From positions 15,924,265 to 15,984,264 of the forward strand of contig NC_092573.1 in the NCBI RefSeq assembly GCF_037975245.1: a DNA stretch of 60,000 bases, given 5' to 3'. The notes below the pieces were generated by a model. It was not told the origin of the DNA. It ran no database searches and saw only the letters and a program-made list of their open reading frames with translations. Every line of letters starts with the position of its first letter. Within the stretch, counting starts at the first letter, position 1. The translations under genes were made by a program, and so were the position numbers. Positions 53,901 through 60,000 of the stretch are shown here, piece by piece. This stretch comes from Apostichopus japonicus (taxonomy: Eukaryota > Echinodermata > Holothuroidea > Aspidochirotida > Stichopodidae).

Positions 53901-54034
53901 ATTTTATTGAATTTTTTGTTCTCATTCTGAACACAATTATTTTCTTCTTCCCTCAGGGCAACATGGATCCAGCCATCAAAAAGGCATTAATGCAGATAGT
54001 GAAACTCCGATCCACCAATGGAGGCAGTGGGTAA
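17912..54034 (+). CDS. RAI14/UACA-like: Ankyrin-repeat and coiled-coil protein, RAI14 (ankycorbin)/UACA family, 15 coding exons
   Basis: Fifteen exons join in consistent phase to 892 residues. The N-terminus MFRRLRRSKDKKNEWTKYDD matches the basic start and (N/D)EWxKxDD motif of RAI14 and UACA. About seven ankyrin repeats span residues 20-240; the clearest are GQTALHVAASYGEF, GMTALHLACKGGHL, QKTPLLCAAEEGHAEV and SPLIIACKNQHQSV. An acidic Ser/Glu linker (249-313) precedes a coiled coil rich in Leu/Glu/Lys/Gln (about 314-860). The tail VYRQHLLSAVQ|GNMDPAIKKALMQIVKLR is a family hallmark. Vertebrate RAI14 binds and organises actin at junctions, and UACA is linked to apoptosis; the role here is inferred. 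At 892 residues it is close to RAI14 (about 980) and shorter than UACA (about 1400). The tail and last ankyrin repeat resemble UACA, so it may represent the single ancestral gene. Confidence 0.93.
19659..21137 (+). mobile_element. Kolobok-like DNA transposon remnant with TTAA target duplication
   Basis: TTAA (19655-19658) is followed by AGAGGTTATGAAATG. The exact inverse, CATTTCATAACCTCT, ends at 21137 and is followed by TTAA (21138-21141). The element is 1479 bp with 15-bp perfect terminal inverted repeats. TTAA duplications occur in piggyBac and Kolobok elements. The AG start does not fit piggyBac (CC start), and Kolobok transposases carry THAP domains, which fits the broken THAP start inside. 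No intact transposase is present. Confidence 0.85.
19991..20160 (+). pseudogene. Broken THAP zinc-finger N-terminus inside the Kolobok-like element
   Basis: The frame MPSRYVVSGCSNTSKDGF followed by LLQAFPKDDRNGRI and a stop (20087-20089) matches the start of THAP domains (usually MPxxCxxxGCxN...hxFP). The first zinc-ligand Cys is replaced by Tyr, and a TGA sits where THAP domains normally have Trp. A second TGA follows shortly. The rest of the C2CH finger is not recoverable. It is a dead exon of a transposase or THAP protein. Confidence 0.7.
23953..24237. repeat. Imperfect minisatellite, AGAGTAGAGATCAGTGCGG unit
   Basis: About ten irregular copies of (CTAGAGTAGA)GATCAGTGCGG, some separated by TTGTTATTTGATACT. 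There is no coding potential. Confidence 0.8.
24448..24845 (+). repeat. Left cluster of four CGGTTACTCACGTTACA motifs
   Basis: Copies at 24448-24464 (overlapping the end of the inverted repeat), 24626-24642, 24814-24829 and 24829-24845. Each contains two GTTAC repeats separated by TCAC. Confidence 0.95.
25500..26340 (-). pseudogene. Broken gene of an unnamed invertebrate family (FSENY...VWSDG...GIGGAVKR)
   Basis: Minus-strand frames give, in order, INFSENYTCVSQDEIQSAHW and a TGA. Then come VSLFTVAAWHSVSLDSSVVA, LVHSKDTVMAYVDKVLDGL, SVSVWSDGPALQFKNRF and LQEKHNLKI. After a frame change come VNGIGGAVKRRVW and LPKVEALLMPQAEIEA. From memory, many predicted invertebrate proteins share FSENY, SDG-xxQFKN and an FFATSHGKGPxDGIGGxVKR block, suggestive of a transposase-like fold. 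Here the FFATSHGKGP part is missing between LKI and VNGIGG. It has at least one stop and several frameshifts. Function is unknown; its location between the motif clusters suggests it was the element's own gene. Confidence 0.65.
26461..26679 (+). repeat. Right cluster of four GGTTACTCACGTTACA motifs
   Basis: Copies at 26461-26477, 26481-26497, 26498-26514 (TTACTTACG variant) and 26663-26679, in the same orientation as the left cluster. Confidence 0.95.
27554..27582. repeat. 29-bp hairpin repeat, copy 2
   Basis: CCAGGGAGTTGTTCCATAA followed by AAACTCCCTG. It differs from 17441-17469 at two positions and keeps the inverted-repeat form. Confidence 0.7.
28388..28658 (-). mobile_element. tRNA-derived SINE with (ATT)n tail, copy 1
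   Basis: On the minus strand the head carries A box TGGCCGAGTGG and B box GGTTCGATTAC. The body contains CATAGTAAGGTGGGTTTGAC, GAAGCCACCTGACGT and TTTCTCCCACATTTG, and ends in CGTAAAAATAACTGCTGATT plus ATT repeats. The same head, body and tail recur at 35841-36145. Confidence 0.85.
29469..29513 (+). repeat. G-rich tract, quadruplex-capable
   Basis: Contains G-runs of 10, 6, 7 and 4 bases separated by short spacers in about 45 bases, which meets the usual G3+N1-7 pattern. Confidence 0.8.
32487..32614 (+). CDS. RAI14/UACA-like: RAI14/UACA-like coding exon 2 (residues 13-54, ankyrin repeat 1)
   Basis: The acceptor is CTAATACTAG|AATGAG and the donor CAGC|GTGAGT. It encodes NEWTKYDDKVLQAVRDGNTE and continues through KKGTSPSKANKEGQT. 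This is the family's conserved first repeat. Confidence 0.9.
33399..33487 (+). CDS. RAI14/UACA-like: RAI14/UACA-like coding exon 3 (residues 56-84, ankyrin repeat 2)
   Basis: The acceptor is CTTCAG|ACTTC and the donor GAAG|GTACAT. It encodes LHVAASYGEFSSLEIMLALG and ANIQLRDNE. Its 3' end is copied downstream at 34590-34640. Confidence 0.9.
33505..34557. mobile_element. hAT-like non-autonomous element, 1053 bp
   Basis: The left end is TAGTGTTTGCACGGGT (33505-33520). The right end read on the other strand is TAGTGTTTACATGGGT (34542-34557), matching at 14 of 16. TAGTG fits hAT-type termini. GGGTACCCG-rich subterminal sequence lies near both ends. An internal block (TTTGGCAAACCGATGGTT... ATAACAGCAATAACGAAAGTA) is repeated at about 33595-33685 and 33764-33856, with a partial third copy near 33905. 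No coding capacity. Flanking bases do not form a target duplication. Confidence 0.7.
34559..34688 (+). repeat. Tandem duplication containing the 3' end of coding exon 3 and its donor
   Basis: 34590-34660 repeats the end of exon 3, its GTACAT donor and the first intron bases. TAAAATGCAACCATRGTTGA recurs at about 34559 and 34689. Together these define a ~130-bp tandem duplication. The duplicated exon part (34590-34640) carries a 5-base insertion (CTGTA), is preceded by TTGCAG and is 51 bases long. Confidence 0.85.
35841..36145 (+). mobile_element. tRNA-derived SINE with (ATT)n tail, copy 2
   Basis: Plus-strand copy of the family at 28388-28658. Its head has GCATTTGAAGCAATGAGGCTT and B box GGTTCGATTCC. 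The body has TCATAGTAAGGTGGGTTTTT, GAAAGCCACCTAACGT and TTTCCCCCACATTTG, and the tail is ATT-rich. It contains an extra ~30-base segment near 35945-35975. Confidence 0.85.
36150..37100 (+). other. Intron sequence, nothing recognised
   Basis: AT-rich intronic DNA between the SINE and the 89-bp array, with no coding exon, RNA gene or repeat boundary I can support. Confidence 0.5.
37106..38080. repeat. 89-bp tandem array, 11 copies
   Basis: The unit starts AATTGAATCAACTAATTGG, then ATATATATATTTGTAGTG, TTTTCACAGGGTACCCTGG and TTGTGTATGTGGTCCTGTAC. Copies are about 97-99% alike, and one lacks two bases of the AT run. Each carries the 12-base palindrome CAGGGTACCCTG or a one-base variant. The array is in the intron between coding exons 3 and 4. 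Confidence 0.97.
38081..39719 (+). other. Intron sequence upstream of coding exon 4, nothing recognised
   Basis: AT-rich intron; its short open frames show no family resemblance and no splice-bounded exon is required by the protein. Confidence 0.5.
39720..39842 (+). CDS. RAI14/UACA-like: RAI14/UACA-like coding exon 4 (residues 86-125, ankyrin repeat 3)
   Basis: The acceptor is TATATACAG|GTATG and the donor CTCAG|GTAAGT. It encodes MTALHLACKGGHLDSVTRLV, then QAGTALDVKDNNGKTVLHHS. The donor region is the apparent seed of the tandem array that follows. Confidence 0.92.
39836..40945 (+). repeat. ~104-bp tandem array starting at the exon 4 donor, about 11 units
   Basis: Unit starts fall at about 39836 (degenerate, overlapping the exon end), 39929, 40033, 40137 and so on every 104 bases to 40865. 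Each unit reads CACTTACGTAAGTGGTCTTA, then AATCCAAGGGCTTACCATGA and TAAGTAGTCTTACTG. The first unit aligns with the true donor CACTCAGGTAAGTAGTCTTA, and later units have converted it to the palindrome ACTTACGTAAGT. Confidence 0.95.
40984..41054 (+). CDS. RAI14/UACA-like: RAI14/UACA-like coding exon 5 (residues 127-149, ankyrin repeat 4)
   Basis: The acceptor is TACTTTCAG|CCACT and the donor GATGAG|GTAACT. It encodes TGGHVDCTVLLMQAKATN and DIRDE, completing the repeat begun in exon 4. Confidence 0.9.
41744..41850 (+). CDS. RAI14/UACA-like: RAI14/UACA-like coding exon 6 (residues 150-184, ankyrin repeat 5)
   Basis: The acceptor is TTTATCAG|AATCAG and the donor CTAAA|GTAAGT. It encodes NQKTPLLCAAEEGHAEVCKE and LIDRGAAVNTVDEEL. 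Confidence 0.92.
42569..42756 (+). CDS. RAI14/UACA-like: RAI14/UACA-like coding exon 7 (residues 186-247, ankyrin repeats 6-7)
   Basis: The acceptor is CTTTCCAG|TTCTCC and the donor GATATTA|GTAAGT. It encodes SPLIIACKNQHQSVVDLLVK, RGAKVDAEDVHGHNAAFYAR and the partial seventh repeat ending in PPVATWDI. The HGHNAAFYAR segment resembles the last repeat of UACA. Confidence 0.92.
43713..44345. repeat. 64-bp tandem array, about 10 copies
   Basis: The unit starts ACTAGGCAGTACAATGTGAG, then GTGGGTGTACTGTTAGGTGA and GACAACCAATGATAAAAAC. Variants alternate ATGATAAAA and ATGATTAAA, and CACCCC and CACCAC. It is intronic; a minus-strand open frame across it is a repeat artefact. Confidence 0.95.
44589..45250 (-). 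pseudogene. Degenerate tyrosine recombinase fragment (DIRS/Ngaro- or Crypton-like element)
   Basis: Minus-strand frames give CPVRALSWYVKR (about 45017-45052), PHSPASKDTISRWIVQLI (about 44905-44955), and DTRGQAPSKVLFAGVPLKEI followed by LKAASCKTPSTFVTFHLT (about 44785-44898). This is the order of the C-terminal half of tyrosine recombinases of eukaryotic mobile elements. The position normally holding Trp (AAxWKTPS) is Cys and the expected catalytic Tyr (FYL) is His. The pieces sit in different frames. The GAGACAGGTAAG repeat (44589-44600) and its inverse (44659-44670) just beyond may be element structure. It lies in the intron between coding exons 7 and 8. Confidence 0.75.
45656..45765 (+). 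CDS. RAI14/UACA-like: RAI14/UACA-like coding exon 8 (residues 249-284, acidic linker)
   Basis: The acceptor is TTTATCAG|GGAGTG and the donor CGGAGG|GTAAGT. It encodes SEEENANEVKPDGVDYVDAF and SSSGEDEADNVDSSRR, a disordered acidic stretch after the ankyrin domain. Confidence 0.88.
46886..46972 (+). CDS. RAI14/UACA-like: RAI14/UACA-like coding exon 9 (residues 285-313)
   Basis: The acceptor is TTTTCTTAAG|GAGGAA and the donor TTGCAC|GTAAGG. It is an 87-base phase-0 exon encoding EEKEAPSRAISMPTLTAANI and DNDNEKVLH. Phase 0 on both sides means it could be skipped without changing the frame. Confidence 0.85.
47673..47693. repeat. CT microsatellite
   Basis: (CT)n of about 20 bases in the intron between coding exons 9 and 10. 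Confidence 0.9.
47749..47904. repeat. 51-bp tandem repeat, three copies
   Basis: The unit is TCCCTCTTACACCACCGAGG, then TTCATTCTCTGCTGTAATGC and AGTGTAGGGAT. The three copies differ at only a few bases. Confidence 0.95.
48400..48513 (+). CDS. RAI14/UACA-like: RAI14/UACA-like coding exon 10 (residues 314-351, coiled coil start)
   Basis: The acceptor is CCTCCATAG|GAACTC and the donor AATGAT|GTAAGT; phase 0 at both ends. It encodes ELEEENEMLNDEVQQLQVTN and RKQSDKVKQLETQLQAND, a clear heptad-like pattern. Confidence 0.9.
49234..49426 (+). CDS. RAI14/UACA-like: RAI14/UACA-like coding exon 11 (residues 352-415)
   Basis: The acceptor is GACATCAG|GTAGCA and the donor CTTCCTG|GTAAGG. Its first half is coiled coil (AVLKAQLEEEKEKVKKATQE); its second half is an acidic loop (DTDDEITER...SDVEDLFDLP). 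Confidence 0.9.
49470..49830 (+). repeat. Diverged purine-rich repeats after coding exon 11
   Basis: Repeated phrases such as AGACTGGTAGAGATTGCTTC, AGACTTGTTTGATCTCCCTA and GACTGGTTGAGATTGCTTCA echo the end of coding exon 11 (ACTGGTAGAGATAGCTGGGG and GAAGACCTGTTTGATCTTCC). The intron therefore seems to contain decayed duplicates of the exon end. No splice signals recommend them as exons. Confidence 0.55.
49962..50083 (+). CDS. RAI14/UACA-like: RAI14/UACA-like coding exon 12 (residues 417-456)
   Basis: The acceptor is CTTAACTAAAG|CATTGG and the donor CTGAAG|GTATAA. It encodes a Ser-rich stretch (LGSSNSTSVFQKSSSK) and then coiled coil (LEMISKLKKENKELEAKLK). Confidence 0.85.
50928..51107 (+). 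CDS. RAI14/UACA-like: RAI14/UACA-like coding exon 13 (residues 457-516)
   Basis: The acceptor is GCCTCGTCAG|ATGTCG and the donor AGTAAC|GTAAGT; phase 0 at both ends. It encodes coiled coil (ISDLEGQLEEMRKRVEGKES... VTSHLRDKVSSLSSN). Confidence 0.9.
52366..53418 (+). CDS. RAI14/UACA-like: RAI14/UACA-like coding exon 14 (residues 517-867, main coiled coil)
   Basis: A single 1053-base exon encoding 351 residues of nearly continuous Leu/Glu/Lys/Gln heptads. It ends in TVTVYRQHLLSAVQ, the family signature, before donor TTCAG|GTATTT. I chose the acceptor ATTTTTCAATCAG|CTTGCC. An alternative in-frame acceptor, GTACTTACAG|TATCAG, at 52327 would add 13 residues (YQLINLFDQFFNQ) that fit a coiled coil poorly. 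Confidence 0.92.
53957..54034 (+). CDS. RAI14/UACA-like: RAI14/UACA-like coding exon 15 (residues 868-892 and stop)
   Basis: The acceptor is TTCCCTCAG|GGCAAC. It encodes GNMDPAIKKALMQIVKLRST and NGGSG; the stop TAA is at 54032-54034. The GxMDxxxxxALxQI pattern matches the C-terminus of UACA and RAI14. Confidence 0.92.
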   Translation, partial: GNMDPAIKKALMQIVKLRSTNGGSG

Positions 54035-54844
54035 TCCTCCCCAGTCCTCCAACCTTCAAATTATACAGTGCACTTTGCACTCTGAAATTCCTCCACCAGT
54101 CAGACTCCCACCTATAAACTGTACAAAGAATTTTGCACTCTACATTCGACTGTTCCGGTAATGGCCGCCACCAACCAGCATCCCACATTTAAAAGGCACA
54201 GAGAATGCTTCGTTCACGAGTCATCTCTTTGTGTGACAACCTTGTATCCCACCTTTAATCGTACTGTCAGGTTTATGGTCTGAGGGCGAATGTTGATGTT
54301 TCTCCTATCAACTTGTCACCCCACCTTTAAGATGCATAATCTACATAAGAAGTCAATACAAGCATAGATGAGATTACTGCTGCAGCTGCATGTTCACTGA
54401 GGCTACATTGTACATCTATAAGCAAAACAAAAAATGAAACAAGTGATGAGTCATGGTCTTCTTTCATTACAGGATTTAGTCAGACCTGTTACTTGTAGTA
54501 ATAATATCCTTGTAATCACTGCTTCCATAAGTGAGAGTGCATTTCGTTAGGGTAATTTTCTAAGGAAGAAGTTGATTGATTCCATTAAGGGTGGTTTTTA
54601 AAAAAAAAAAGGCTACAAATTCTTCATTGATTCAGTTTCAAATGGAACTTAGTTTGAGTTAGTTTGATGTGAAAAAATTGAAACTATATCTCTCTGAAAT
54701 AATCTTTGGTTGTTTTAAATTCTGTGATGAAAGTTTGTTGTGTACATGCTGGTTTGTTCTCCTTTATGTTAGAGACAGGCATACAAGATGATTGGCTTTG
54801 TTTGCTCCACCATTCCTTTGTGTTGTTGTAAGGTTTGACATCAC

Positions 54845-54850
54845 AATAAA
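54845..54850 (+). terminator. Candidate polyadenylation signal AATAAA
   Basis: First AATAAA I noticed downstream of the stop codon, followed by T/GT-rich sequence. It would give a 3' UTR of about 0.8 kb. Another AATAAA lies at 55125-55130, so the true end is uncertain. Confidence 0.35.
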
Positions 54851-56318
54851 TGATTTGTTTTCTGCAACGTATAAAAATACAGAAGTTCTACAATGTCCTA
54901 CTTGATTATGTGAGAGTTCTCCTGTGGAATTGTTAAGTTTTGTATTAAAAGCTCATTGTGTAATATTCACCATCTTAGATTTGTACAATGGTCACTTGTT
55001 CATCAGACATCATAGATTAACACTTGTTAATTTTAATCTTTAGTGAAAGCAACTCAAAACCAAAAGGTCACAAAAATCAATCAATCCAACATTGTTCAGT
55101 TTTTCATGTTTTCTTTTATTTGCAAATAAAAAATGATTTGCAATTGAAGTCAGTATTCTTTTAAATCCACAAAAGGTTTTGTATCATTTACTCTAATTTT
55201 GCAAATTGGATTGGATAAAAATACTTCAGATGCCAATTTTTGAGATGATTTGATCCACAGCTAACTTTTGTATGAATTGAATTCATGTTATTGCAACAAA
55301 ATATTCTTTTTGTTTTGGTCTGTTTCATATAGAGGTCTTCCAAGTTATCCAATAGTTAGGCAATAACTTTCATTCATAAAGCTGGAGGATGTGTCCTGAG
55401 CACTTCCATGCAGACTTCTTTTATCTCTGTAAATTATCATTGTAAATTATAGGTCTTAAATTATGAATCTTTAGATAGACAGAAATTAGGAATTTCTGGG
55501 GATTTTGAGGATGATGGATTTCAAACTTAGTCCTTTGTGATTCAAGTAAGGTAGCTAAAAGAACAGCTTGTATTAAAAGGAAGCTAAACTTCACCAATAA
55601 ATTACTAACCAATAACACCCTTTTCATATGACTTGGATAAAATGTTTCATAGCCATTTTAAATTTAACACCATGCTTTGAATTTTAAACCATGTTTGCAA
55701 TTGCTAGCAAGCTTCATATCATTTGATGAAGTTACCACCTGTTCTTGTTGGGGCTGAGAGTTCAAAGAATTAAAGATAGTTTTGGCTTACCAGCAAGTGT
55801 CAAATAAGATTTAATTGTTATCTTTTTTTCTTGCCAGAATACTTCTTAGTTCCAAGATAGCTTTCAAAACAATTTGCACCTTGTCTGAAGTAGTAAAGGT
55901 TACATATTCACTTTTTTGTTTAATTCTTTCATGCCTTTTTAATTGTTTTTTTTTTATCTGTATAAATTGTAGCAAAATAATATGTTGATATAATTTAATT
56001 TATAAACTTAATTCATTGGTGCTTTTTGATTTTATGAGTTTTTATTCTTGCAGTATCAGTTGTTTTCATTCCATCCATATTTGTTTAAAAAAAACTCTTT
56101 TTTTTTAAATTCGGAAAAATCACAAGGAAATACATTCAAGTTTAGTAGCCATTTTACATTAGCAACTGGCACTAACTAAGCTTGGGTTCAGTTCATTTCA
56201 TTTGGAAGAAATTAAAATGCTTACAATTTATGAGATAGCAGACATTTCTCATGAAAGTCTGTGTAGTTTATGTTGTTTACTGACTGTTTATATGCAGTAT
56301 TGCTCCCACCGAATCTCC

Positions 56319-56606
56319 ACTACCTGTGTAATTCAACTACCTGGCCATGAGTATTTATGTTAACTTTTATATTGACTGGTGCTAGTTGGGGTGTTCCTTC
56401 ATTACATGAGTACCCTCGCTGCGAGGAAAGGACTCTCTTAAGTCACAACTACCTGTGTAGTTCAACTACCTGGCCATGAGTATTTATGTTAACTTTATAT
56501 TGACTGGTTCTAGTTGGGGTGTTGCTTCACGAGATGAGTACCTCACTGCGAGGTACGGACTCACTTAAGTCACAACTACCTGTGTAGTTCAACTACCTGG
56601 CTATGA
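56319..56606. repeat. ~129-bp tandem repeat, 2.3 copies
   Basis: The unit starts ACTACCTGTGTAGTTCAACT, then ACCTGGCCATGAGTATTTAT and CTAGTTGGGGTGTT. It includes a short hairpin (CTCGCTGCGAG / CTCACTGCGAG). Starts are at 56319, 56448 and 56575. Confidence 0.9.
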
Positions 56607-59600
56607 GAAAGAGAATGAGAAACCTGATACAAAAAGTGAAAAATAATAGAAAAATATTGTCAAGCATTTAATATGAGTTGTGAGCAGGTTTATGTAATGA
56701 TATAGTGTATGTATATAGTGTATGTAAGACCATTGAAGACTATAGGGAGTCACAAATGTTAACATAGCTCTTCAACTATTGTTAATTTTTTCTGGGTCAG
56801 ACAGAATCTTCTCACATATTTAACAAAAGAAGATATTTGACATGAAACAATGAGCAACAATGCTGTTTATAGCATGAATATGGTTGGGTTTGGAGGTGGA
56901 GGAGGGAGGGTGGAGGAGGTTCCTTTGAATGTTGATCTCTACAAACTTGAAATAAAAATCATTGCTATACATGGATTAATTTATTTTATCACATCAACAG
57001 TTTGTTAAATTTGAGACTGAACTTTCACTGTCACTGGAAAACAAAAACATTTTTGACAGAAAAGTGTAATACAGCACTGTTTGTTTTTTCACTGATCAAT
57101 TTCTCAAAACTTGCATTTTTGCTGCATAAACCTGACACACAGATTTTTAAGTGCCCATTGGTTTTTAGCCATGTATTGTAGAACCAACTTTAACAGTATT
57201 TTAGTGTATGTAGTCAGTTTATCAGGTAGTATGTAATGACTTTACCTGCCAAATATTATTTACAGCAATCAGAGATGCAACGGCCAATCAAACTTAACCA
57301 GTCAGTATTACCTTCAATGTTAAGTTTGCTAACAAATTCGAAAGGTACATTGACAGAGGTTCTTGTGTTCCAACTTCCAGTTAGATGTCTGAGTATTACT
57401 AATATTATAAGGCTGACAATAGAGTGCTCTTCAAAGTTTGAAGATTATGACCAGTCTTTTACTTTCTAGCACATTATTGCAATCATTACAGCAAAACTTT
57501 TGCCAAATTTTTCATGTTTTATTTAATATTTAGAATGTAATGTATGTTACTATGCAGTGCTTTGGGTAACAACATGGTAAAGAAGAAAGGAAGTCTGCTG
57601 AATAACATGCTTTAATGAACACTTCATCAATTATTTTTGTTTTGTTGTTGTTAATTAAAATTTAACTATCAAGTCTGTTGTCAATTTGGAGAGGGAATGT
57701 GATAAGTAGATAGCATGTGGATTTGATAATATGTGTTTGAAAGTTAAATGAACTCGAGGTAGGGCATAATTACTTAACAACTACTTGTGGTCAACTGGCA
57801 TAGGAAAGTAAGTGTAGGATTGCATAGGATTAAATTGGAATGTTGGAAAGTTAACTGAACTTGAGTTATGACACCATCACTGGCAATAGTTTGTTCCATC
57901 CAGCTTAGGAAAGTAAGTATAGGATTGAATAAGATTATTAAAGTAATATGCATAGATTGGATCTGTTTTCATTGGTTCCAATGGACTCCATCCAGTTAGG
58001 AAGAAATTGTTAGAACATGTATCGCTTACTAACTGATGTAGTGTGTAAAACTTATTTACTAAAAGAGTACTTAAGAAGGAAACAGTAAATTACCTAATGG
58101 GTCACAATGGAGGTGTCCAGTGTATCACAAAGTCAATAATAACAATAGCACCAGGCAGTAAAGCTACCTTGATTTCTACATCAATTGGTTAGGTTAATGA
58201 TTTTAGTTGACGGTCTGTTATTGTTTTATTTTTCATGACATTGCAAAAGTCAACAACCAGTATAACCTTCTTGTCTTCCTCTTTTCTAGGAATTCTTCAA
58301 AGTTAAAAATTTGGAAAGTTTCAGAAATAAATTGATTTGATAAGTAATTATTCAAATTGAAAATCTTTGTCATTTTGCACATTATTCCAAAAAGGGTGGA
58401 TAGAAGGTATAAATGTCACGTTTTAGCCATTACCAGCTGTTTGTCACTCATTAAACCACAAGATATGTAGAGATTAATGGGACAAATTTTATATTTTAAG
58501 ATAGCAACCAGATGCATTCAGAAGTAACCAACAATAACTTCTTTGATGGAGATGAGTCCTCCATGGATTGCCCACTTGTGTTTTACTTGTGAACAATATT
58601 TACCTTCCTGAAATTGTACCCTCTTTCTCTGTGGAAAGAAGCATTAACCACCATAATACTATACTGAACAGTATTCCTCTTCCTGAAATCGTAAGCTCTT
58701 TCTCCGTGGAGAGTTTTCTGGTAAAGAATTGAGTAACATGTTTTATTTTGCCTGGTACATGAAGTGGCATATATCTAAGATTGAATCGTTTGCTTTGTAA
58801 TAATTAATGTTCTCATAAATTTAATAATTTGTGCCTACACATGGAAAATATTTTCCTTAGAAAAAATTTGGACCTAGTTTCTAGTTCTACACAGGTTTAA
58901 GATAGATATTTCTTGAGAGAGGTTTTCATTTCTTGAGGTGAAAGTTTACAAAAGTATGAAGTAGATTTATGCTGTCATATTACTACTCCACATCTTACCT
59001 TATCAAATATGAATATGATAAATAGAAAGATATGAAAATCTACTCATCATCTTCAGTTCATTTTTTATATACTTTCTTTATACTTATAATATGCTAGCTA
59101 GAAATTCTGGAGACTAAGCAAATGTAATATTTTTTCAGGCTGCTGTTGTTGTTAAGTGTGACATTAGGTGTCACATTCAGCTGCCAAATAACAAGCATCC
59201 CCAACCACTTGCAAACACATTGCACTGTTCCCCATTCCTCATATGCAATTATTAATGTATGTCTTAAAGTAACATGTCAACATGGAAGAATAAATAGACA
59301 ACATCTTCAAAAATATCCAACTCGCTTCCCCCCCCCCCCCCCCAAAAAAAATTGTTAAATGCTTTTTCTTTAAATATGTCACTTAACAATGATTGACATG
59401 CTGTTTCTAATTTTTTTACAATGTGCATGCTTTTATTGAAGAATATTAAAGTTAAAATGGAACAGGGCACCATGTCACAGATGTAGGCCTATACGTGTAT
59501 TTGAGCATATTTAGCAGTCTGCCATAGCACATTGTTGTCTACTTAAAAGTACTTTCTTTCTTCTGAATATTATATTGTTTTCAGTTGGTAAATTAATCTC

Positions 59601-60000
59601 CATATTATAACTCTCAGATTCCTTTGGTGATGTATGATGACTCACATGTGCACTGTGCACACTTTAAGTTGTCATGAAATACAATTTATCACTTCATAAC
59701 CTCAAACAGGATGCATACAATTACAACAAACATTTAATCTTCATCTTCATTTGCTTGGAAGGTAAAAGGACTCTTAGGCTTCTTAATTAGTAATTTCTGA
59801 AAGAGCATGTTGGCCTATATATGCAAACAGCAAGACCAGACTGTCATCTCAGCCCCAACAAAGTTTGTTATCACCATTACTTGAGTTGAATTATACTCTC
59901 CTATTCTAGCAATTGTATATAGCTAGGCCTAGGTCACCCATAAAACTCAGGCGATTTAGCCTGCAGACCTGTGAAAGGAAAGTTAAACAGAAAAGGACAT

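Larger units (their letters stand above)
54035..60000 (+). other. 3' UTR and downstream non-coding sequence
   Basis: No coding exon or RNA gene is supported on either strand to the window end. It contains a 129-bp tandem repeat (56319-56606), a diverged duplication near 57730-57960 (GGAAAGTAAGTNTAGGATTG in both halves), a short duplicated block near 58605-58710 (CTTCCTGAAATNGTA), and a C15/A8 run at 59330-59350. Confidence 0.5.

Overview
This is a window of animal nuclear DNA: AT-rich, intron-rich, with GT-AG introns and many transposon remnants and minisatellites. The two genes, the clustered TAGGCCTA palindromes and the mix of mobile elements (Kolobok/THAP-like, tyrosine-recombinase, Ty3/gypsy and tRNA-derived SINE remnants) suggest a marine deuterostome invertebrate. 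An echinoderm, perhaps a sea cucumber, is my guess; this is inference.

Gene 1 (minus strand, 320-6083) is the 5' part of nuclear CLPX, the mitochondrial ClpXP unfoldase. Six coding exons encode the start codon, a presequence-like N-terminus, the C4 zinc finger and the start of the AAA+ module including Walker A. The rest lies beyond the left edge. Gene 2 (plus strand, 17912-54034) is complete: 15 coding exons in consistent phase give an 892-residue protein with about seven ankyrin repeats, a long coiled coil and a conserved C-terminal tail. It belongs to the RAI14 (ankycorbin)/UACA family. A 5' UTR exon and promoter probably lie near 14.77-14.95 kb. The two genes are divergently arranged around an intergenic region of about 8.7 kb.

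The intergenic region (about 6.1-14.7 kb) is a graveyard of GC-rich nested elements. It holds two ~0.7-kb paralogous segments, one split by a 424-bp insertion with a 10-bp target duplication, a 2x ~326-bp tandem duplication, and several copies of a shared terminal motif. Introns of gene 2 contain a degenerate Ty3/gypsy protease/RT fragment (16.6-17.2 kb), a Kolobok-like element with TTAA duplications and a broken THAP start (19.66-21.14 kb), an unusual ~2.6-kb inverted-repeat element with eight copies of one 17-mer and a broken gene (24.4-27.0 kb), two copies of one tRNA-derived SINE (28.4 and 35.8 kb), a hAT-like element inside a partial exon duplication (33.5-34.7 kb), and a tyrosine-recombinase fragment (44.6-45.25 kb).

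Four sizeable tandem arrays lie in introns: 25 bp x14 in CLPX, and 89 bp x11, ~104 bp x~11 and 64 bp x~10 in gene 2. Several carry splice-signal-like motifs, and two abut real splice sites. I see no operon, CRISPR array or prokaryotic feature. The strongest candidate for something undescribed is the 24.4-27.0 kb element.
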